Below, piece after piece: positions 1-11,618 of a stretch of DNA of 64,000 nt. A program made the position numbers and the translations under genes. Positions within the stretch are counted from its first letter, which is position 1; each line of letters starts with the position of its first letter. Source of the stretch: Porites lobata (taxonomy: Eukaryota; Cnidaria; Anthozoa; Scleractinia; Poritidae); NCBI GenBank assembly GCA_942486035.1, contig CALNXK010000014.1, positions 4,460,001-4,524,000 of the forward strand, written 5' to 3'. Below the pieces are notes generated by a model. That model did not search any database, was not told the DNA's origin, and saw only the letters and a program-made list of their open reading frames with translations.

Positions 1-1033
1 GGAAGAGATGGGGAACAGAGTGTGGCATAAGGAACACGTGACGAACCCCTAAGAACGTTTGCGTGGGAGGCTAGATACAAACCAACGAAACGTCTTCCGC
101 CCACTTTTTTGATTGATTGACACTTGCCGAATCAGCCAGCCAAAAGTACTGCCGTTGCTTGTTTTCCTAGTATGCAAATTTTTCATGCGTGGGAAAAAAC
201 TCAGACTGGCTGACTTCAAAAAGAGCTTTCATCTGTTAATTTTTTCAGCTAAAAATAAAACAGTCAGCACAATCACATTTAACTTCTTGCGAGATTAAAG
301 GAGATCTCGAAGGTTATTTCTGTTGGCGTAGAAGGTAAAAAGTTTTCGAAAGCACAGCGACACGGTGTTCTTCTAGTTTTATTATTTTGGCTAGGCACGC
401 TCGAATTTAAAATACTGAACTTTCTATTTTTCTGCTGCCTTAATATTTTCCTCAGCGATTTCCCCCGATTTTCAGTACATAAATCTTGAAAAATCTTGAA
501 GAAATATATCGCGAACTTTTTCAAAGGATATACAATTTTTTTCAGAACGAACCAAACGAGTTCTCAAGTGCATTTAATGCAGCTGATTTAGTCCCGTGCG
601 TATACTTGCAATAATATTTGCGAATTTACTAGGGAAACAAACGTCTAAAAATATATATATATTTTAAAAAGTCCAGGTAAATATTATGTGCCACTAGCTG
701 CATGCGTAACGGACCCATAAACAAAACGAAAAACAATATTACAAACACACTTTGTAGTTCTCCTTAGTTGTGTTGTTGTTTTATTGCAGGTCTAAAAAGC
801 TCGCTAAATATATTAATCGAAATAATCAAACAGCCAACGAGCAAGGACACCAGTTTTCCTGGTCTATTTTTGACAAAAAGCGAAGGCAAACAACAAGTCT
901 GTTAACTTAAGACTAGCGCCACCAGCTTTTATAATAATGCCTACAAAAATTCCTTGAACAGCGATGAGATATTTTTCGTCTAATACTTCACAGTTGGCGA
1001 TTGAGGTTTCTTTCGCAGTGAGCCTCCGCTTGC
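1..1033. other. Non-coding stretch, no gene seen
   Basis: A+T-rich sequence with only short chance open frames on both strands. I see no conserved domain, no convincing splice-bounded exon and no tandem array. An (AT)n patch lies near 648-664. Confidence 0.6.
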
Positions 1034-1109
1034 GTACCCTGCGAGCAGTGGTCTCTCCAGGCTTCGTAGCGTAGCGTCCGGCCTGCAGAAACCACTGCTC
1101 GCAGGGTAC
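1034..1109. repeat. Hairpin-type inverted repeat
   Basis: The 19-base arm at 1034-1052 (GTACCCTGCGAGCAGTGGT) is repeated in inverted orientation at 1091-1109, with a 38-base spacer. The neighbouring GCTTGCGTAC motif occurs beside both arms in direct orientation. It looks like a short foldback element or the two ends of a small MITE. No coding content. Confidence 0.7.
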
Positions 1110-2452
1110 CGCTTGCGTACCCCGTTCAGAGAAATCACTCCCGGCTAAACTTTCAAATGAAACCAGTTTTAAGATGGATAGTATTTTGATTTGCACTCGT
1201 TTGTTGGGAAATCAAAAGGCACCTTGTCAGCGGTCAACAGCTTACAGAGGGATTCAACTCCGCGATACACTCACATTAGTTCCATAACTAAAGCAGATCC
1301 TGAGAAGATACGAGCAACCATAAGAATTTTTTTGAATTTCCATGGAACATATTAAGGCATATTTTCCTACCATAAGACCATAAAACGATAAAAAAGACAG
1401 CAAAATCGATCCTTCCCTCTGCCGACCGCGGATCATTCAAGGAAACAACCACGCGAGGAATAAGCGCTTTCAACTTCCGGCGTTTCCGACAGCCAATCAG
1501 ATCTCGTGACATTGCTCTAACAGGCAATCAGCGTTACGACCCGTAACACGAGCACAAACGTGAGAGAGTTTGTATCAGGCCCAATTTTAGAGGTAGCCGC
1601 AAGAGAGAATGTATATTGGGTCTGATCTCAGGTTATTGTAAACCAAAAATCGTTAATCTGCTCGATAACTGACCGTAAAACGTAAAGGTATGCGATTTAT
1701 AGGAACCATCCAACGTTCTTGCTTAACATCGGCCCAATGACATTATTTAAAAGAAAGAAAGCGGCGAACAAAAGTTGCGAAAATTTACTATTTTGGCTCA
1801 GGTACACATTTTCATTTGATTAGCATGCAAAAATGTATCGAGTGCCCGCGGATTTTTAAGCATGGAACGGTTCACGAAGGGTGAAATATTTACATCTTGT
1901 CTCAATTTTGATCTAAATCGGAGTGCTAGTAAGAAAAAAATGTGTTCAAAAATGTCTATTTTTAAGCCTTGTCAAAAAACGTTTACCCCCCTTGTAAATG
2001 ACAATGAACAGGGGCCGTTAGGGGGGCCTAGAGAAAAATTGATAACATTTTTATTGAGAGGAAGGATGATATTTTGCTATCAAGTAAACAGATTTTTAAC
2101 TGTTAGTCTTCTTTCTGAGATATTTACCTAACAAAACTCCAATTTTCAAGGAGAAAATTGTCCCGTCCTCCCCCACTTAATGCCCAGTGTAGGTTTTTGT
2201 TAGAAGTCAAACAAATGCCACAGTTAGTAGTTTCATCTGAAGTAGTAACTACACACAAAGTAGGAGGGAAGGTTTGGTTGACCATTTCCAATTTTACTCA
2301 ATCCTTATAGCGACATTCTTTCTTAACTTCTAAATACAGATCGGTTTTTACGATAATTAAGGGAAGCTATTTCCAGGACTTTGGTGACCGCTTATCGAGG
2401 TCCGCTTAATACAGGTTTGAGTTGTTTGACTATAAAGGCAGTTATAGTAACC
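1110..2452. other. Non-coding stretch
   Basis: No supported gene. The only longer open frame (1862-2131, +) has no recognisable domain. The segment ends against the repeat that starts at 2453. Confidence 0.5.
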
Positions 2453-2897
2453 ACCCTCTAATAAGAACCTGTTGATTAAGAACCTCTTGGCAAAATTTTG
2501 CCACCTTAATACCCCAAAATACAAGAACCTGTTTAGCCAAGAAAGATCAAGCAGGTTCCTATATGTGAGTTACAGTTAAAATAATTATGATAAACAATTT
2601 AACAAAGGAGTGTAACTTTGAGTTGTAAATTATAGTACAAGAAAAACGTACTGTACTGAACTGTATATAAATTCGGTAATCAGTTTTGTTAGGGTTATAC
2701 TATGATAACCCAATTGTGAATAACTAAAAAGCTTATTCTTGAAGAAATTCATCAGGCTGGTGAAGTTAATATCTATTTAAATGTTCTCAAAACATAGCCA
2801 AGAAAAGTCTTAATGATGTTGACAGTTTCGATGACTGTCAGCCATCTTTATCAAAACTTGAAAGTCGTCAAAGTTGTCAGAAGCCTTTTAAGGCTTT

Positions 2898-3000
2898 TAT
2901 CCTATTTAAAAATAGACTTTTATTCTATTTTATTTTATTTTTTATTTTTATTTTTATCCTATTTTATTTTAATTATATTTTATTCTATTTAAAAATAGAC
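2898..3000. repeat. A/T low-complexity tract
   Basis: A run of TATTTTATTTTATTTT-type sequence bounded on both sides by copies of CTATTTAAAAATAGAC. A short array of GATAATTA/CTGTCCCATATTAA motifs follows at about 3010-3100. It looks like slippage-generated filler inside the Penelope-like unit. Confidence 0.7.
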
Positions 3001-3156
3001 TTCTGACGGTGTTAATTATTGCGATAATTAACTGTCTCATATTAACTGCGATAATTAGCTGTCCCATATTAACTGTCCCGATTGACTGTCCCATATATCC
3101 ACTCATTCACGGAGAAAATACAACGTATATTCACTAAACACAGGGTAGCCACAGTG

Positions 3157-3562
3157 GTTAAACCTCAAACCACCCTCAGACATGTTTTAGTTCACCCGAA
3201 GGACAAAGTTGATTAGCAAAAAAAGGCTGGAGGGTCCTGAAGTGGTGTACAAAATTCCATGCAACCAATGCGAAAAGGTATACATCGGTGAAACAGGGAG
3301 ACAGCTGAGAACCAGGATCACAGAACACAGAAAGGAAACACAAAAGAGCTCTGACAGAAATTTCACAAGATCCAACCGTAGAGCTTCTACCAATGAGCAC
3401 CATAAATCAGCCATAACAGACCACGTCTGTCAGAACAATCATATTATGAATTGGGAAGCAAGTGAAATAGCTGAGCAGCAAAGCGACAAGTTTAAGAGAT
3501 GGATCAAGGAAAGCATATGTATTAGCCCCAAACCCGGGGGGGCGGCGGCGTCTACAGAGTGA
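3157..3562 (+). pseudogene. Penelope-like retroelement, C-terminal GIY-YIG endonuclease fragment (frameshifted)
   Basis: The C-terminal end of a Penelope-like polyprotein. A lead-in frame from about 3157 reads through TLRHVLVHPKDK, then stops. After a frameshift near 3208 the GIY-YIG domain follows: VVYKIPC, the KVYIGETGR core, the downstream RTRITEHRK, and a tail (ITDHVCQNNHIMNWE) of the usual type. In these elements this domain nicks target DNA for primed reverse transcription. The reverse transcriptase is absent, so this is a dead 3' remnant. The frame ends at 3562 after a G-rich stretch that replaces the usual C terminus. The family call is firm; an intact start is not seen. Confidence 0.85.
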
Positions 3563-3842
3563 CTTTGGGCGTTCATCGCAATAATCAACACCTTTAGAAG
3601 CCGATTTAAGGCTTCTGACACCTTTGACGATTTTCAAGTTTGATAAAGACGGCTGACAGACATCGAAACTGTCAGCATCATGTAGACGTTTCTTGGCTAT
3701 GTTTTTGAGAACATTTCAATAGATAAAAAGTTTATTTATTTTTTTGGTAATCAACAACCTATTATTCCCTTCATCAAAATTGAGCACCTTCTTAGCCAAA
3801 AAGAAGGTTTTTATTAGCGGTCTGCTGTGGTTGTTTACTGTA

Positions 3843-6700
3843 CCTTAAAATAACAACTAAATACACGACCAATAACGTCGCGACATAATTAAACAATCAG
3901 GTCAATGAACAGAGTATAATACCATCAACCGACGTGATACAACTCACTTTGACTCTGAAGATGACTATGGCGCAGGTTATCAAAACTTCAGTCACTGTCA
4001 ACAAAAACAGTCCTACTCAGGACGACGTTTACCCGGACAATCAAAGTCAACGTACTTTTGAAATGACTCCTGTGTTCAAACCTATCACAGTGAATACAAT
4101 TATATTCACACCCCATTTAACCATCTCACTAGTACCATTATAAACAGGTGCGCCATCAGTTACAGCAAAATTTTTTCAATATGTTTCGTTCAAAATCATT
4201 TGTAATAACAGTAGCCTTGCAGCTCTTCAGAACCGCAAATTTATTTGGATCCCTATATGTCGCAGATCTTTTGCTTTCAGGCTAGGTTCTATTGTTACTT
4301 TGTTTGTTCATTGTTTTCCCAGCCAATCCCTATGAGGTTGATTATTATAAGCAAACAAGGTAACATCTTCTCTCCCCACAGTATTAGATTAAAGACCACA
4401 ATTTGAACAAAAGAGGATAAAAAGATGATAAATATTTTTATGCAAGACACACAAAAAAATCGTTATCGAACCGACGTAATAATACCTTAGGAATAAATTT
4501 ATAGTGTAGGGTAAATTTCACTTGACAATAGCGACGATTGTTATACAATTTATTGAAACCTAATAATATCAGTTCAATTATGAACACACTTGGCGGGTGG
4601 CACTTTGAGATTTAAAGAAATATCTTGTTTTGTGACAGGTAACTAACTGTCCTTGTGAACATGACTTGTGATTGGCTGATTTCATTGCACTTTACAACGA
4701 TGCTGTACTATAAACAAGCTAGTCCCCATCGCAGACACTTAAAACCTTCTTTAAACCAACCATATGTATACTACACACGATACGAGGGCCGCCTGCACCG
4801 CAGGCTATAAACAAGCCAGATGATATAAATACATGTAGCAGGACTAAATAATTATATCAGTTCTAGTTCACCACTTCCTCTAGCTACTTAGGAAGGTCCT
4901 TTACAATTTCTTCTAACTCTAAAACTTTTACATGGAACAATATACTCTATAAGCATGTTTAAACAATAAAACTGCTTTTTTTTGGAAAAATGAACAGATT
5001 CCAATAAGTGTCAGCTATCACAGTAATAACCCTGCCTAACAGGGGTAAACAATTCACCAAACAAACAGGGCAAGGGGTCTGTAAGAATGTTTAATGAGCA
5101 AAAACCAAAATTACAGCACCCATAAATGTATAGCAAAAACAACATGGGCTGCTGACTTTGGGGACCTCAATTTAAATAATATTTCAGATTCCAATAACTA
5201 AAAGAGTTGATTTTCATACTGGTACTGTATAATGAAACAGGACTTTACAGTATGTCACTAACAAATATTAACAGTATGTCACTGACAACCAAGGAGGCAA
5301 TACCTTACATGACACCCACAGTGTATGATAGCATCTATGAAAAAACCAGTAAAACTCAATCTTAAAAACATGTTAGAAGAAGGCTAATAGAACATGAGCG
5401 TAACAGTGAATACCACAATTACATGTATATTGTGAAATAAAGCAATGAGTTGGATTACCTGCATGATTCATGAGCCGATGACATTCATTTTATGTACATA
5501 TAGACTATATCATGTACTGTCAAAAAAGCTTTAAGCTAACTGTTAATGTACAGTGTAAGATGATCAATAGAAACAATAATTCTTGTTTCAAAGTCCCTGG
5601 AAATATACCTTGTGTGAGAATCTAACTCCACCCCCTTGGAAATTACCTCCTCTTGGACCCCCTTCCCCTTGGAATTTCTGATGCCTCCCGTGTAGGAAGT
5701 GAACTCACCAGTGAGGGGGGGGCTTCTTCCCATACATTCTCTTAAATGAAATCCAAACGATGTTCTCACAACTTGCAACTTGCAACGCGATGAGCAAGGG
5801 TCTTGCCAGTTTGGAATATGCAACATATAGCTCCGTATAGCTTATAAGAACCGCCGAAAAGTGGCTTCAAGGTACAGAGCTTTCAGCTGTAATTGTGATT
5901 TGTTTATTAGGATCGTTTTGAATTTTAACTTTGCATTCAAGGTGTTGACTGATCGTAATAAACGAAGTGAAATGTTATGAAGTGTGAATGTATGTTTATT
6001 CAGTCATGATATGTAGGGCTGTAAGCTCATACTTATAAAGCTTTCTTGAATATACTTGCTTCCGATAAATTTGACACTTTCTCCAGTAATTTTTTTCAGC
6101 ATCAAGTTATCCTTGCCCGGCAAAAACGATGTAACCTATAAATCGATCCAGTGCGTTGTTGTTGGTTAATATCTAACACGGTTGCGTTTTAGTTCCCCCC
6201 GCAATTTCAGTCCCGAAAGACAAATACGATGTGCAAGAAAAAGAAAAGATGCATGATATTATTTTTTTTCAATTTTTTAAGCATTTCTGATTTCCTCTGC
6301 CGGTTCGCTTCCTGCTTCTAAGAAGTCGAAAAATATTTACTGTGGGAAAAATACTGCAATTATCCGCTGATCACCACGCAGGGTGACCGCTTTGCAAGTT
6401 GTGAGACCTCGTCTCTCCCCCACCCATGGAACTCACTCATTTCAATTCCTCATGAACTGATGGATTGTTTTGGTGCATCAGGCAACTCTGAGGGCAACCA
6501 GTCCTATTAATTAACAAAAGGGAAAATTCCCGTTTCCACACAAACCGGTGAAAGTGCATGTACATCAGCTTAGTTACTTGTTATGAGAACACGTATTTAA
6601 CTATACATATTTGAGATGATGTAAAAGAGTAGAAGTTATTGTTTAGCAATCCCAGTGTATGTATTTTTTCTTTAGGTGGTTAGTCTTGTCTATCAAAACA
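3843..6700. other. Non-coding stretch of about 2.9 kb
   Basis: No supported gene. The segment 3930-4140 (GACTCTGAAGATGACT and surroundings) has the look of a dispersed repeat I associate with cnidarian Penelope-type ends, but that is recollection, not proof. The rest is A+T-rich single-copy-looking DNA with short chance frames. Confidence 0.5.
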
Positions 6701-6712
6701 GACTCTTCCGGT

Positions 6713-6720
6713 TATAATTA
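6713..6720 (+). promoter_or_regulatory. Possible TATA box of the 6855 gene
   Basis: TATAATTA lies about 140 bases upstream of the first ATG of the single-exon gene. This spacing would allow a 5' leader of roughly 110 bases. A TATA-like match in A+T-rich DNA is weak evidence. Confidence 0.2.
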
Positions 6721-6854
6721 CACGGCACAGGAAATGCTAAACAGTGCTAAGATTTCATAAGTTCGTGACCTTTCAGTTTCTGTCGAAAAACGCCTCGCTT
6801 TCGACCTCCTCTGCAATTTACTATAAAACTGGAAAAACAGTAAGCAAGAGAAGA

Positions 6855-7625
6855 ATGACATTCGCCTTTTCCCCACGTTTTACTGCCTGCTTAGCTGCAG
6901 TACTTCTTTCCATCGCCGTCGCCGATTCCGATGCTTTACCACGATCACAAGCCAACGTAGTGAATAATGCAGGGACGAATTGTGCGTGGAATTGCAAGGT
7001 TGTCGATTCGAAGTTTGGATTAGAAATGAAAGCGCTTATTTCTGAATTCAGACTCATTAGCTTGCAGCTGAAGCACGACCAACAAGTGGACGAAAAATGC
7101 GTAAACCAAACAGATATACTGAACTCCTCGACAAAACTCGCTGATCTTTGGACATGGCTCACTGGCCACAATCTTAGTCACGACGGACAAAACATGTCAC
7201 AACATTCCTTCATCAAGAGTAACTACTGGTTTCGAAAATTGCCAGAAGGACAAATTGAGGTGCGTGTTTCGTGCTTCCTTAAACTAGCAGTTGACTTAAA
7301 TGACACAGGGGCTTCTCTGAATGATGTGATTGCAATGGTGCTGATAGAAGAAGTTGCAAAATTTGCAGACCTTTCATATTTTGAGACGGCCTTCTGTTAC
7401 AAGCTCTCAGCTGAGAATGGTTCTTACGTATGCGTGAATATAACCCTAACATCTCATAACAACCTCGTTACTTGGCAGAAGCAAGTTTTCGAAGTTTCAG
7501 CTTTGGTTGTCAATATTATATTGGTATGCAGCTTCCCTCTTTTATCTTTTCTATTCACTCCCACTAAATACAGAGATGAAGCAACTGACGAGGTCACAAT
7601 TATTAACAAAAAACTTGTAAATTAG
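6855..7625 (+). CDS. Single-exon type I membrane glycoprotein, unknown function
   Basis: A 256-residue protein beginning at ATG 6855. The same frame is open upstream only through a GTG-initiated extension that I reject. Residues 1 to about 28 form a signal peptide (hydrophobic ACLAAVLLSIAVA, cleavage around ADSDA). The ectodomain of about 185 residues has six cysteines (two in CAWNC, then CVNQ, SCFLK, FCYK, VCVN) and seven N-glycosylation sequons (NQT, NSS, NLS, NMS, NDT, NGS, NIT). One membrane span (LVVNIILVCSFPLLSFLF) precedes a cytoplasmic tail of about 20 residues. I do not recognise the family; a lineage-specific receptor or adhesion protein is possible. Codon use looks like a real gene. 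The stop at 7623-7625 sits one base before a transposon-like end, so the tail may be shortened. AATAAATAAA at 7808 could serve polyadenylation. Confidence 0.75.
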   Translation: MTFAFSPRFTACLAAVLLSIAVADSDALPRSQANVVNNAGTNCAWNCKVVDSKFGLEMKALISEFRLISLQLKHDQQVDEKCVNQTDILNSSTKLADLWTWLTGHNLSHDGQNMSQHSFIKSNYWFRKLPEGQIEVRVSCFLKLAVDLNDTGASLNDVIAMVLIEEVAKFADLSYFETAFCYKLSAENGSYVCVNITLTSHNNLVTWQKQVFEVSALVVNIILVCSFPLLSFLFTPTKYRDEATDEVTIINKKLVN

Positions 7626-7626
7626 G

Positions 7627-7770
7627 TACAGTTACAACACCAGCAAATAAGAACCTACTTTTTTTAAGTCCGGTAAAATATATATTTATTATATTTATTA
7701 TTCTTGTACTATGGGGTACTTATTGGTAAATTAGGCTATGTAGGTTCTTAATTAGGTTCTTAGTTTTAAC
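7627..7770 (+). repeat. Partial copy of the AATAAGAACCT repeat in the 3' flank of the membrane-protein gene
   Basis: TACAGTTACAACACC followed by AATAAGAACCT repeats the terminal sequence of the 2453-3842 element. GGTTCTTAATTAGG copies follow at about 7741. The right terminus is not clear. It starts immediately after the stop codon of the upstream gene. Confidence 0.45.
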
Positions 7771-8610
7771 GTATGAAGGAGATAGATTGTTGATTTAAAA
7801 TCAGAAAAATAAATAAACTATTTAGTTATTCATAATAATATTTTTATTGTACTATTATACATATAACCCTAACAAACCTAATGACCAAATTTCTTGTTAG
7901 TCTCGATTGTGGACTCAGAATCTGCAAGTTTTTTTTTCCCTTAGTATTTACAGTACACAAAATGTAAGACATGGTCCCAGGGTTGAAGCTAGCAGAGACC
8001 ATGGAAACTGGCCGGATAAATATCACGGCATGACTGGAAAAGATTTAGAGCTTTTCCAGAACAGGTTGGTCCACAAATACTATCGCTTACAAGTGTTGAT
8101 TACTTTGGAACAAGTGGATACCTCAGTGTTCGAGAAAAAGAAGAATCTTAATGAGCAAAACTTCTATCAATGGTGCAGATGGTGTGGCTCGGGTGTTGTA
8201 AACTTTCATTGAATGCAAATGACTCTGGTGTTGAGTATGTGGTTTATTTTCGGCGATGGCTGAAATGATGTGCCATGTTCATCAGGTTTTTTTGCTCTCT
8301 GGCAAATTACGATTTAATTTCCATCAAATCTAGGCCCTTGATTTTCTCGTATTCATACGTGCATGTACTCAATCAATTCAGAAACAAATCGTCAAATAAT
8401 ATATAAAAAGTAAATATCATAAAGCATACTCGACTGTCCATAAAGTAGGAAGTAAAAAACTCTTCGCGAGGAAATCCTGCTTCGTGTAGTAAGCCAGAAT
8501 TAAGAATACTTAAATCTACAGCTCATGGTTACCCCCCTTTGTTAAATTGTTTATCATAATTTAAGCTTAACTTCGAATGATGATCTTGTTTGGCTTAACT
8601 TGCCCGCGGA
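7771..8610. other. Non-coding stretch, likely 3' flank of the 6855 gene
   Basis: Contains the candidate polyadenylation hexamers near 7808-7817. A 101-codon open frame at 7907-8212 has no ATG with coding support and no domain. Confidence 0.45.
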
Positions 8611-8645
8611 GCAGACGCTCTAAACCTTCTGTATAGAGCGTCTGC
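8611..8645. repeat. Short perfect hairpin
   Basis: GCAGACGCTCTA is followed nine bases later by TATAGAGCGTCTGC, its inverted copy. This makes a 12-bp or longer stem, just outside the MITE that begins at 8685. Confidence 0.7.
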
Positions 8646-8684
8646 GAATTAGTGCACAATATCGTGTTTGAATTGGCAGAGTCG

Positions 8685-8764
8685 CCCGGGGGGCACTGCC
8701 AAATATGGGCTATATAGGTATGTGCCGCTGTGAAGGGTATGGTTTTCAAGCAGTTTACTCTAGG

Positions 8765-8803
<39 letters not shown>

Positions 8804-9003
8804 GTATTATTTTTCAGGAAACTAATCAGTTGGTTGAAGATTTTATCTACACTAGGGAAACAGCTACTCTAGGATAGGGGGGATTTGGGAGTTTACTCTA
8901 GTATAGGGTAGAAAAATTCAGCTGAACTAGCTCTGGTATAGGTTAAGGGTTCCAGGGTCCCAGCGGCACATCCCCACCCAGAAATTCCTAAAGTACCCCC
9001 GGG
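8685..9003. mobile_element. 319-bp MITE with 5-bp target duplication
   Basis: The element begins CCCGGGGGGCACT and ends AAGTACCCCCGGG. The inverted ends share about 60 bp of diverged similarity, including ATGTGCCGCTG. AGTCG flanks it on both sides (8680-8684 and 9004-9008), a clean target-site duplication. The interior carries repeated TACTCTAGGATAGGG motifs. It has no coding capacity, so mobility must have come from an unseen autonomous relative. Confidence 0.8.
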
Positions 9004-9008
9004 AGTCG

Positions 9009-9954
9009 CAGAGTCGCAAGGATGTATGTCTGCGTTTTTTATTGGCTAGATTCTTACACAGTTTGTTATTAGTATGATTCGTATTAAGTGTTGACAGGCC
9101 AAACACGACTAATAGCTCGTGACTGGCTCGTGACAAGAGAGACTGAGCTCGTGCGAAATGTGACTGTATCTAGTCAGCTTGAAAAACAGAGGTTTTTCTT
9201 GCTCTTTTTTGCGCAGTTTGTGCAGTGCATGGAGTATTCCACAATTTGACTGAGCAATTTTTTTTTGGCTACCTAGTCTCACATTCACAGGTTAGCAGTC
9301 TGTTCCATGCATATTGAGCAAATAGTTTCTATGGTTTATGTTTCTGCAGATGTTTTCTGACAGGATTTGATCGCAGATGCCGTTTACCATTAAAAGCCTT
9401 AAGCTTTTTTCTTGCGGCTAAATAACTTATAGTTTCTTTGGTTTCTCTGAAATGCCTGGACCTGAATCAGAGCAACAAGTGTGTAGTTTTTTTTTTTTTT
9501 TGCTGGGAGTATCATGATTTCCTGACTTATTTTGACGCTAGAAGCCTAGAACTGCAATTAAGCTAGATTGCAGAACATACGGCAGTGCATCTGCAGCAAT
9601 TGGAAGACGCCGGAAAACAGGTCGGCAAATTAAATTCTGGCCTTAAAGGAATTCTCTGAAAGCATTTTTTTGTGCAGAAGAAGTTTTTAGAGTTCGAACT
9701 GCTGTAAACTGTAAACTGTGAAACGATCCTTGCCAACTCCCTTCTGTGAATTTTGACATGTCACTGCACCCAACTGTCACGCACACGTAAGAATTGGGCC
9801 AATCGTGAGGCGCATAAGAAACCCGCCTATCAGAAACGCTCACATATGTCTTTGCGACTCTGCAGGATATTAGAACGAGCTTTAATTTGAGCACAAATTC
9901 GCAGATGGACTATACAAATGGTTTAGACGAGTGAGTGGGCCGGCTGTAACGCAG
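9009..9954. other. Non-coding stretch
   Basis: No gene supported. There is a T13 run at about 9487 and CTGCAGAT-type short motifs only. Confidence 0.5.
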
Positions 9955-10056
9955 GCTAGGCTAAACAGGTTCTTGTATTTTAGGTACTAAATTGGCAAAT
10001 TTCTGCCAGGAGGTTCTTAATCCACAGGTTCTTATCAGTGGCCGTTGTTTACTGTA
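9955..10056 (-). repeat. Inverted copy of the AATAAGAACCT repeat end
   Basis: On the minus strand this reads TACAGTAAACAACGG, then AAGAACCTGTGGATTAAG, and closely follows 2453-2535. The right tip TTTACTGTA at 10048-10056 is the better preserved terminus of the family. Confidence 0.6.
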
Positions 10057-11249
10057 TTTAGGTGTTTAATGAAGAACAGACCATATAAAATAAAATGATA
10101 AATGGACATGCCATTAGCACACATTACCATACCCAAAAACAAAAGAAAAACAAATAATTACACATGATTAAAAATTAACTACAACAGATACATTAAAGTG
10201 ACCGCATAAACACATAAATATGCTAGCTTTTTAAATAAAAAGGGTTCAGTATCACTGTTAAATTGTGTGGTTCCAGAAAATATCCATACCACCCCGATCG
10301 AAGGGATTTGCCGTATGACCCCTCTCCCCTCTGGATTTTCCAAAATCGGCCCCCAAAATTTACCCCCCCCCCTCTTCCCTCCGGAATTTCCATAATTTTT
10401 GCACACCCCCTGGAAATATTGGTATCTCTTATTGAAGTGAACAAAGAAGTAGTTTTGTTCACTAGGATGCCAAATTTTGTGAGTTTCATGTATTTTCTGT
10501 TGAATTGTATAACAGATAAGCGAATTCCTTATGCTAACTCCTTATGCGCTCAAGTCACAGACAAATTTTGAGCGTTTCATGTAATTTCTATTGAATTCTA
10601 CAATTCTGCAATTGAAATGCACGGTCGCGTAGGAAACATAACTGTACTTTTCTCGCACTGCGTCAAGAAGAAAGCAACACTTGAAGAAATCGAATTAAAG
10701 AGATCAGGACCTCGTCGTGCGATAACACAGTGTGAGTATCGAAATTTGCATATTTGAGTTTGCGGTAAAATTGCGCGTCGCCGATTTCATTGATGAGAAA
10801 ATTGTCACGAAAAGTTTAACGTGCTGGAAAAGACTCGTGTAACTTCGTTCTTTATGATAGAGAAATAGTCAAGAGAAGAAGAAATGCAACCAACTGAGAT
10901 AATTATTTTTCGTGTTTTGTGTTCTCGACACGCAAGGAAAATAAAGTTTCGTTCCGCTGGCTCATAAACTACAAAAGCGTAAAAGATAAAAAATATTATT
11001 TTCGGGAAACTTGTCGAAAAAAAAATCTTGAGTATTGAATAAAACGTATGTCGATACTGTCGATAATGGATTGATAATATGAAAGCGAAGATGGCTACAA
11101 AGGAGCAGAGATACGTAACTATTCATATATGATGCGTTTGTAAACAAACTTCGTAACGTACGTGACTTGGAGAATAACAGATCGTTCGACGCGAGTGGCT
11201 AGCGACGAAATGGTTTTGGGATGGAAACTCGGCTAAAATTTATCTTTGA
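10057..11249. other. Non-coding stretch with a strongly C-rich segment
   Basis: The segment 10262-10420 is very pyrimidine-skewed on the plus strand (CCCCTCTCCCCTCTGG, then a C10 run). It looks like part of a dispersed repeat. The remainder shows no exon-like frames. Confidence 0.5.
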
Positions 11250-11420
11250 ACAGATAGCTTCACTCGCTCGAACGGTCGACAAATTCTTTTTCGAACGGAT
11301 AGCCCGAGCCCCTCGAACGGATGGCAATTTTTCCCGAATAGATAGCCCAAGCCGTTCGAACGGATGAGAATTTTTTTGAACGGATACACCGAGCCGTTCA
11401 AACGGATACCAAATCCGTTC
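11250..11420. repeat. Degenerate 42-43 bp minisatellite with palindromic TTCGAA core
   Basis: GAACGGATAGCCCGAG-type units recur at 11293, 11336 and 11378, with flanking weaker copies, giving about four units. Each unit carries the palindrome CCGTTCGAACGG or a variant. The 42-base period keeps a minus-strand frame open with 14-residue repeats, but no ATG supports translation. Confidence 0.7.
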
Positions 11421-11618
11421 GAAAACGGCAAACCGTAAGGAACGTTTTCGCGTGAGAGGTCACGCCAAGGGACTGACAAATTATGTTCGCTATGTCCACT
11501 AATTCATAGGTTAAGTAGCTCTTTGACTTTCGTCGTGTTTTATATCTTCGCAAATAAATTGTCGTGATAATTTTTTGTGTTTTTTCTTTGTTACCCTCTT
11601 ACGCGTCAAAATATTTCC

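Larger units (their letters stand above)
2769..3726. repeat. Inverted arms (about 125 bp) around the Penelope-like fragment
   Basis: Sequence at about 2769-2897 reappears inverted at about 3600-3726. Shared landmarks are TATCTATT, TTCTCAAAACATAGCC, GACAGTTTCGATG and TGTCAGAAGCC. Penelope-like elements are known for LTR-like terminal repeats that can be in inverted orientation, and the GIY-YIG frame lies between these arms. The arms have several mismatches and small indels, so this is an old insertion. Confidence 0.65.
2453..3842. mobile_element. TA-flanked, Tc1/mariner-like non-autonomous repeat enclosing a Penelope remnant
   Basis: The left end (TATAGTAACCACC, then AATAAGAACCT) and the inverted right end (GGTTGTTTACTGTA, ending 3842) resemble each other as diverged terminal inverted repeats. 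Related copies lie at 7627 and 9955-10056. No transposase is encoded. The middle is occupied by the Penelope-like unit (2769-3726) and an A/T-only tract. Family assignment rests on TA at the tips and the CAGTAAAC-type terminus, so it is inference. Confidence 0.45.

Noticed and set aside
6744..6854. In-frame upstream extension of the membrane-protein gene from a GTG codon
   Set aside because: A eukaryotic gene would not start at GTG here. The signal peptide begins exactly at the ATG at 6855.
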